Positions 6,548 to 12,157 of a stretch of 12,157 nt of DNA are shown here, piece after piece. The notes under the pieces were generated by a model. The model saw only the letters and a list, made by a program, of their open reading frames with translations, searched no databases and had not been told where the DNA came from. The position numbers and the translations under genes are program-made. The stretch comes from CBDULQ01 sp965368115 (GTDB taxonomy: Bacteria; Pseudomonadota; Gammaproteobacteria; SZUA-229). The DNA lies in NCBI GenBank assembly GCA_965368115.1, contig CBDULQ010000106.1, positions 1-12,157 of the forward strand, written 5' to 3'. Every line of letters begins with the position of its first letter. The stretch's first letter is position 1.

Positions 6548-6923
6548 AACAGTACTGGTCGTAGAAGACGAGCCTTCACTGCGTGAGATGATTTCGATCA
6601 TTCTGCAGGACGAAGGTTTTATGACCTACGAGGCCGAAAACGGTGAGCGGGCAGTGGCCTTACTGGGTGAGCATGTCGTTGATCTGGTGCTGTCCGATAT
6701 CAGTATGCCGAAGATGGATGGTCTTGAACTCGGGCTGTACTGCAAGGAGCATTTTCCCGAACTGCCTTTTGTGCTGATGTCAGGCGGTAGTCGTGAACTG
6801 CAGAATATCGATGAGGAAGGCTACCTGGAATCCGGTAAGGAAATCACCCAGGCCCGTTTCGTTTTGCAGAAACCGTTCGACCTGGACGCGTTTATGAAAG
6901 TGATTAATGAATGCCTGCCCTGA
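6540..6923 (+). CDS. Stand-alone response regulator receiver protein (CheY-like)
   Basis: A 127-residue single receiver domain without an output domain. The acidic pair Glu9/Asp10, phospho-acceptor Asp53 (LSDISMPKMDG), Ser81 and Lys111 in LQKPF are all present, so it should be phosphorylated normally. The stretch between Ser81 and Lys111 is about 8 residues longer than the corresponding part of CheY, giving an extended alpha4/beta5 region that could be a partner-binding surface. The ATG at 6540 lies within the last codons of the kinase gene (8-nt overlap), and the protein begins exactly at beta-strand 1. Output must be through protein contact, perhaps with a further relay partner or a separate effector encoded elsewhere. 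No terminator is visible in the 22 nt before the convergent gene. Confidence 0.93.
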   Translation: MDKTVLVVEDEPSLREMISIILQDEGFMTYEAENGERAVALLGEHVVDLVLSDISMPKMDGLELGLYCKEHFPELPFVLMSGGSRELQNIDEEGYLESGKEITQARFVLQKPFDLDAFMKVINECLP

Positions 6924-6945
6924 TCGACAGCTACCCGATTGAAGT

Positions 6946-7272
6946 TTAATGGATGTTGGCCAGGGCGTTGTTATTGAACATCCGATGTTTAACATGTTGC
7001 AGATTGTCGATGGGGCAGCCGTGGGCGTTGATTTTTACACCGCGCGGTGTGTTGGGGCAGCGGTCGCGAAAGTCGGGAATACCATCTGCATCGGTTTGCA
7101 GGGGACATCCACGGTTGTTAACACCGCGGGATAATTCTTCGAAACTGTTGAGGGGACAGTGATCCTTGTAGTCGGGTATGCCGTCGTGGTCCATATCGGA
7201 CGGTTTGCCGGCGAGGCTTTGTGTGCTGATCAGCAGCACAGTTATGGCGAGCAGGGATTTGATCAGTTTCAT
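6946..7272 (-). CDS. Small exported protein with thrombospondin type-3 calcium-binding repeats
   Basis: A 108-residue protein. A signal peptide (MKLIKSLLAITVLLISTQSLAG, cut near residue 21-22) is followed by two repeats of the TSP type-3 kind found as linkers in OmpA/OprF proteins. The first is DMDHDGIPDYKDHCP leading to NNRGCP, the second TDADGIPDFRDRCP leading to NAHGCP. The Asp ladders would bind calcium, and each repeat has one CP...GCP cysteine pair able to form a disulfide. After about 20 more residues, rich in Asn and His, the protein stops. There is neither a beta-barrel nor an OmpA peptidoglycan-binding domain, and no remnant of either follows, since the receiver gene lies there. A free-standing calcium-binding periplasmic or secreted protein is likely. 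No clear Shine-Dalgarno precedes the ATG. Confidence 0.8.
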   Translation of the reverse strand: MKLIKSLLAITVLLISTQSLAGKPSDMDHDGIPDYKDHCPLNSFEELSRGVNNRGCPLQTDADGIPDFRDRCPNTPRGVKINAHGCPIDNLQHVKHRMFNNNALANIH

Positions 7273-7353
7273 CTTGTCATTAACCCGGTCTAATCAGTTG
7301 TATCGAAACGGGTTGCCAGCGGCTTAAATGGTCGGTGGCAGTTCGAGCTTAAA

Positions 7354-7362
7354 CTTATAGCA
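7354..7362 (-). promoter_or_regulatory. Possible extended -10 promoter of the TSP3-repeat gene
   Basis: Read on the minus strand the bases give TGCTATAAG, an extended -10 (TGn followed by five of six consensus bases), with no good -35. It would give a leader of about 75 nt. Within that leader AACCCG and CGGGTT (7282-7287 and 7309-7314) can pair just before the start codon. Otherwise bases 7273-7523 hold no gene that I can support; ACCCGTC at 7454-7460 and GACGGGT at 7508-7514 are a distant inverted pair of uncertain meaning. Confidence 0.35.
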
Positions 7363-7523
7363 ACGTAAACAGGATAATAATGTGGTTTTTATCACAGATA
7401 TCCGGGCATGAGGGTGAAAAAGGCTAAAACCGGGAATCCTTCACCCGGAATACACCCGTCTGAATTGGCCTCGGTGGGTGGGTCGAGTCCAGTAGTCGAT
7501 AGCGGTTGACGGGTATCCGCGCA

Positions 7524-7554
7524 TAAAAAAAGGGACAGACTTGCGTCTGTCCCT
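7524..7554 (-). terminator. Rho-independent terminator of the EF-G gene
   Basis: AGGGACAGAC (7531-7540) and GTCTGTCCCT (7545-7554) form a perfect 10-bp stem with a 4-nt loop. On the minus strand the stem is followed directly by a run of seven T residues (the A run at 7524-7530). It lies 25 nt beyond the EF-G stop codon. There is no T tract on the other side, so it acts on the minus strand only. Confidence 0.95.
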
Positions 7555-7578
7555 TCAGTCTTTCGGTTGTCGGAACGC

Positions 7579-9657
<2,079 letters not shown>

Positions 9658-9699
9658 GATCTTAACTCTTGGTTAGCTTCAAAAATATTCTGTACCGGC

Positions 9700-9717
9700 G
9701 CTGCAAGGGACTGCAGC
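9700..9717 (-). other. Stem-loop in the EF-G leader, near the ribosome binding site
   Basis: GCTGCA (9700-9705) and TGCAGC (9712-9717) form a perfect 6-bp stem with a 6-nt loop, about 45 nt before the EF-G start codon on the minus-strand transcript. It is one of several pairings in the leader. Confidence 0.45.
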
Positions 9718-9721
9718 AGCT

Positions 9722-9778
9722 CCGAGCAAAACTCATAAATATCAACAGCTTGCAGCTCGGCCGACGAGATGAGCCGAG
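9722..9778 (-). promoter_or_regulatory. Mutually exclusive pairings in the EF-G leader
   Basis: Three GC-rich segments can pair in two incompatible ways. The block at 9755-9761 (plus-strand GCTCGGC) can pair with GCCGAG at 9773-9778 or with CCGAGC at 9722-9727, giving 6 bp each. This is the layout of a switching leader, but the stems are short and no terminator U-tract follows either, so any effect would be on translation or stability. Low confidence; chance pairing in a GC-rich stretch is possible. Confidence 0.25.
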
Positions 9779-9845
9779 ACCGAAATCAGGATAAATCTGA
9801 GGGGGTCCCGAAGCCGTTTATGCAAACCGCTTAAAATGGGGGCGT

Positions 9846-9854
9846 ATGATACCA
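9846..9854 (-). promoter_or_regulatory. Extended -10 promoter of the EF-G gene
   Basis: On the minus strand the bases read TGGTATCAT: a TGn extension followed by TATCAT (five of six to consensus). The next upstream bases are A/T-rich (TTCAAA at 9867-9872 could be a weak -35 with short spacing). Transcription would start near 9839, giving an untranslated leader of about 180 nt, long for a single housekeeping-type gene. Confidence 0.55.
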
Positions 9855-9918
9855 AAAATCACTGAATTTGAATGAAAAACTTGGTGTTTTTTCAATAAAT
9901 TTCAGCGTTCCAGACGCA

Positions 9919-9952
9919 GGACGCCGTTTCCCCCTGCGGAGAAACGGCGTCC
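9919..9952. terminator. Strong 12-bp stem-loop after the phosphodiesterase gene
   Basis: GGACGCCGTTTC (9919-9930) and GAAACGGCGTCC (9941-9952) are perfectly complementary, with a 10-nt loop. It lies 37 nt past the stop of the minus-strand phosphodiesterase gene and upstream of the EF-G promoter. There is no T tract on either side, so classical intrinsic termination is not assured. It may protect the mRNA 3' end or act with Rho. Confidence 0.55.
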
Positions 9953-9989
9953 CATGGATGGCAGGCCTTGTCGGCTTGCCCGATTGCGC

Positions 9990-11303
9990 CTACAGGCCCT
10001 TGCAGTTGGCGTAGTAGGTGACGGTTGCCGGCCAGTCGGAGAAGATACCGATGATGCCCACATCCTCTGCCAGCACGTCCAGCATGCTGTAGGTGTCGCC
10101 GTCGTTGTTGATGGCCGAGTTGACCGACTGGTGATACCAGCCGCCACCTGAAGCCAGCAGGCCGGAGCGCTCCAGAGTCCAGGTGATGATATCCAGGTCA
10201 GCGGATTTCGCGGCCATGGCATAAGTGGACGGGACGATGTTGTCGCTACCGTCGGTGTCCACCAGCATCCACATCGGCGGTGCGATGATGTTCACGCCCA
10301 TGCCGGCCAGTTCACCCATGTTGGGTGACCAGGTGCCCGGATCGCGAAAATCGAAACCGGGCAGGTCGTAGCGGCCATCCAGGAATACCGCCTGCTTGCC
10401 GAAAGCAGGCTCATTATGGATCCAGTACAGTACGTCATCCAGATTGAACGACTGGGCGAAAACACGGCTCGGTTTGACGCCGGCGGCCTTGTACTCGTCG
10501 ATCATCTGCTGGGCATAGTCCTGCTGGGTGTAATCACCCTCGTAAGGCATATCGACACTGGCGCCCTTCAGCTCCGGCGTCATTTTCACGCCCAGCGACT
10601 TGAACAGCTCGATGCTTTCCTTATGGGTCATCAGGGTGCCGTTCTGGGTGTACAGATCAGTGCGCCAGTTTGCGGTGGCGTTCATATACTCGGCCACGGT
10701 GGTGGCGCCGGGATTGGCGGCATCCATTTTGCCTTTCAGGGTTTTAAACTCGTCCAGGGTGATGTCACTGGTGCAGCAACGAGCCTGGGCTGGTGTAACC
10801 AGGTTGCCGTCCGCATCATAGACCGCCGGGGAGAAGGGTACAGAACACTTGGCGGCCAGCGGGGTGGCCAGGATGTTAGTCGTGGTGTGCAGGTCGCACT
10901 GGGAGTGGCGGCATACCAGTTCGCGATCCTTGGTAAAGGTGACATCACATTCCACGATGCCGGCGCCCATCTGTGCGGCGGCAACATAGGATTCACGGGT
11001 ATGTTCGGGGAACTGCATGGCGGCACCGCGATGGCCGATGGAAAAATCGGTTTTACGGAAGGGTCCTTTTTTGCAGGTCTGCAATTCCTGCTTCAGTTCG
11101 CCTTCGTCCATATCCTCGACCAGATACAACGGACGTGGACCAAGCTGTGCACTGTTGCGGTATTTATTTTTGTAATCGTCTTTTTTACTTTTGTGTGATT
11201 TGACATGGTCGTACCAGCGCGAATCGGAATCCGCCATACTGATGTTACCTGCCAGCATGCCCACTGTTGCCAGCAGAACAGTGATGAATGTTGCCCGTTT
11301 CAT
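9990..11303 (-). CDS. Exported glycerophosphodiester phosphodiesterase family protein
   Basis: A 437-residue protein with a signal peptide (basic KR, hydrophobic core 5-19, likely cut after SMA at 24). A Lys/Asp/Tyr-rich spacer (about 32-50) precedes a GDPD TIM-barrel domain (PF03009). The catalytic set is present: GHRGA with His91 and Arg92, metal ligands Glu118 and Asp120 in VECDV, and the second His133 in CRHSQCDL. The usual PENT motif reads PEHT. These enzymes hydrolyse glycerophosphodiesters to sn-glycerol 3-phosphate and an alcohol, here in the periplasm or outside. It is longer than common bacterial GDPDs because of a Cys-containing insertion after the second histidine (about 139-175), so the substrate may differ. 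The ATG at 11303 is supported by GGAG eight bases upstream and by the signal peptide; an in-frame TTG at 11339 is less likely. It appears to be a single-gene unit. Confidence 0.88.
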   Translation of the reverse strand: MKRATFITVLLATVGMLAGNISMADSDSRWYDHVKSHKSKKDDYKNKYRNSAQLGPRPLYLVEDMDEGELKQELQTCKKGPFRKTDFSIGHRGAAMQFPEHTRESYVAAAQMGAGIVECDVTFTKDRELVCRHSQCDLHTTTNILATPLAAKCSVPFSPAVYDADGNLVTPAQARCCTSDITLDEFKTLKGKMDAANPGATTVAEYMNATANWRTDLYTQNGTLMTHKESIELFKSLGVKMTPELKGASVDMPYEGDYTQQDYAQQMIDEYKAAGVKPSRVFAQSFNLDDVLYWIHNEPAFGKQAVFLDGRYDLPGFDFRDPGTWSPNMGELAGMGVNIIAPPMWMLVDTDGSDNIVPSTYAMAAKSADLDIITWTLERSGLLASGGGWYHQSVNSAINNDGDTYSMLDVLAEDVGIIGIFSDWPATVTYYANCKGL

Positions 11304-11327
11304 TTTGTTGTCTCCATGATGTTTTTT

Positions 11328-11451
11328 TGATCCGGGCAATCTAGTCGGCCTGTATTACGCGGCGGTGACGAAAGGATCATGATCCGGTAACTGATTTATT
11401 ACAGTTGTGCAGATGCGCTATGATTACGACATGATCTACAGCAAAAAGATC
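11328..11451. promoter_or_regulatory. Divergent intergenic region with palindrome and clustered GATC sites
   Basis: Bases 11304-11500 separate the phosphodiesterase gene from the helix-hairpin-helix gene. They contain the perfect 12-bp palindrome GGATCATGATCC (11374-11385), the repeat TGATCCGG at 11328-11335 and 11380-11387, and five GATC sites in all (11329, 11375, 11381, 11433, 11448). This looks like control sequence for one or both genes. I could not pick out a convincing sigma-70 promoter on either strand; TATATT at 11474-11479 is the best -10-like hexamer for the plus-strand gene. Confidence 0.4.
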
Positions 11452-11500
11452 AGGGTTGCGGTAACCTAACATGTATATTGTTTAACAAGAGAGAGCAGTT

Positions 11501-11914
11501 ATGTCGACACCTGTAACAGAATTACCCGGTATAGGACCCAAAACAGCAGAACAACTGGCCGAGCAGGGAATCGATACGATTCAGGCGTTACTCGATGCGG
11601 GTGTCGAACGACTGGCGCAGATTCCGGGCATTAGTCAGGCCAAGGCGGAAGCCTTTATACAGTCGGCAAGCGAACTGGCCGGAACGGAACAAACAGCGGC
11701 AGCGAGTGAACCCGAGGTCGAATCAGCCGCGGCGGTCGAATCACCGGCGCCGGTTCCCGTGCTGAGTGATGAAAGCGACGCAGAGTTGCTGGCGCAGAAG
11801 AAAAAGCGCAAGAAGAAGGACCGTAAAAAAGAAAAAGAAAAACGTAAAAAGAAAAACAAGGATCGCAAGAAAGAGAAGAAAAAGAAAAACAAGAACAAAA
11901 AACATAAAAAATAA
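11501..11914 (+). CDS. Helix-hairpin-helix protein with polylysine C-terminal tail
   Basis: A 137-residue protein in three parts. Residues about 5-60 hold two helix-hairpin-helix-like motifs (LPGIGPKTAEQLAEQG and IPGISQAKAEAFIQSA), a fold used for sequence-independent contact with DNA backbones. Residues about 61-98 are a flexible acidic Ala/Glu/Pro/Ser linker. Residues 100-137 are almost pure charge: 25 Lys and 4 Arg of 38, with a few Asp, Glu and Asn. The tail appears to be an imperfect 14-residue duplication, with DRKKEK at 107 and again at 121. No signal peptide is present. A nucleoid-associated or RNA/DNA-binding role is the natural inference, analogous in design to histone-H1-like bacterial proteins, but I do not recognise a named family for the full architecture. 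AAGAGAG 5-11 nt before the ATG serves as the ribosome binding site. Confidence 0.8.
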   Translation: MSTPVTELPGIGPKTAEQLAEQGIDTIQALLDAGVERLAQIPGISQAKAEAFIQSASELAGTEQTAAASEPEVESAAAVESPAPVPVLSDESDAELLAQKKKRKKKDRKKEKEKRKKKNKDRKKEKKKKNKNKKHKK

Positions 11915-11920
11915 TCCATC

Positions 11921-11956
11921 GGACGGCGGTGTATTGCGATCTGCAATGCACCGTCC
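11921..11956 (+). terminator. Stem-loop after the helix-hairpin-helix gene
   Basis: GGACGG (11921-11926) pairs with CCGTCC (11951-11956), and ATTGC (11933-11937) with GCAAT (11943-11947) around the loop GATCT. The parts between them pair with a bulge or G-T wobble. It begins 6 nt after the stop codon. No T tract follows, so it is a candidate 3' end structure rather than a textbook terminator. Confidence 0.45.
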
Positions 11957-12065
11957 CTGTCCCTGATACCCGCGTTGATTGATATTTTCAATGTTCCCGC
12001 CCGGACAGCATCCGGCGCCCGGTAAATTGCCAAAATCCTCCGCCGCTTCGGAACATTCCTCCTGT

Positions 12066-12085
12066 ACAGGGAACTAATTCCCTGT
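12066..12085. promoter_or_regulatory. Inverted repeat upstream of the last gene
   Basis: ACAGGGAA (12066-12073) and TTCCCTGT (12078-12085) are perfectly complementary around CTAA. The repeat ends 32 nt before the start codon at 12118. A smaller symmetric element, GGAACATTCC, lies at 12050-12059 just upstream. The pair may be an operator or a leader hairpin. The rest of 11957-12117 shows CCGGA/TCCGG at 12001-12015 and no gene. Confidence 0.45.
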
Positions 12086-12117
12086 GACTCAATAACTATC
12101 AAAATCAGGAGATCTCT

Positions 12118-12157
12118 ATGACACACGCTAAATTCTTCAGACCCGTACTGGCGCTGG
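12118..12157 (+). CDS. Start of an unidentified gene (cut by window end)
   Basis: Only 13 codons are visible: MTHAKFFRPVLAL, a basic stretch followed by the beginning of a hydrophobic run, consistent with a signal peptide or first membrane segment. The start is well supported by AGGAG at 12107-12111, 6 nt before the ATG. Nothing can be said about function. Confidence 0.6.
   Translation, partial: MTHAKFFRPVLAL

Noticed and set aside
10416..11198. Open frame of 260 codons on the plus strand
   Set aside because: It lies opposite the phosphodiesterase gene, which has a signal peptide, ribosome binding site and catalytic motifs; no independent evidence supports the plus-strand frame.
11800..11914. 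A-rich tract as a programmed frameshift site
   Set aside because: No heptamer in the correct zero frame with a following stem fits the usual -1 signal, and the alternative frames give no meaningful continuation.
11635..12126. Open frame of 163 codons on the minus strand with a Phe-rich, membrane-like stretch
   Set aside because: The Phe/Leu/Ser-rich segment is only the reverse complement of the polylysine tail; the plus-strand gene has a start signal and a recognisable domain.

Overview
The window looks like ordinary chromosomal DNA from a gammaproteobacterium of moderate GC content. This rests on protein-level resemblance: a DUF4197 exported protein, a TIGR04219-type outer-membrane barrel, a Cache sensor kinase, and an EF-G of the second type known from Vibrio, Shewanella and Pseudomonas. 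I see no insertion sequence, integrase, phage gene, CRISPR array, rRNA or tRNA. No multi-gene defence or biosynthetic system is evident.

Layout. Bases 1-778 hold the 3' end of an outer-membrane beta-barrel gene and a DUF427 gene, closed by a clear intrinsic terminator. Bases 781-1769 form a small regulon: a MarR-family repressor gene and an NTF2/SnoaL-like gene. Each is preceded by an almost identical 18-bp palindrome, and a terminator separates them. A DUF4197 exported protein (minus strand) converges on this pair. It is divergent from a large unrecognised radical SAM protein (2654-4384), and a symmetric inverted repeat lies in their shared promoter region. Bases 4580-6923 encode a two-component system: a membrane Cache-HAMP histidine kinase whose end overlaps a stand-alone receiver protein by 8 nt. 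A small exported protein with thrombospondin type-3 calcium-binding repeats follows on the minus strand.

Bases 7524-9880 carry a second-type elongation factor G transcribed alone, with an intrinsic terminator, an extended -10 promoter and a leader of about 180 nt that contains competing hairpins. Upstream of it on the same strand is an exported glycerophosphodiester phosphodiesterase-like protein (9990-11303). A divergent region rich in GATC sites separates that gene from a small protein made of two helix-hairpin-helix motifs and a 38-residue polylysine tail. The window ends in the first 13 codons of a gene with a strong ribosome binding site behind an 8-bp inverted repeat.

The most interesting items are the two-site MarR regulon, the promoter geometry suggesting leaderless transcripts for marR and the radical SAM gene, the uncharacterised radical SAM protein, the leader of the lone EF-G gene, and the helix-hairpin-helix/polylysine protein. 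All functional statements come from reading translated sequences without database searches.
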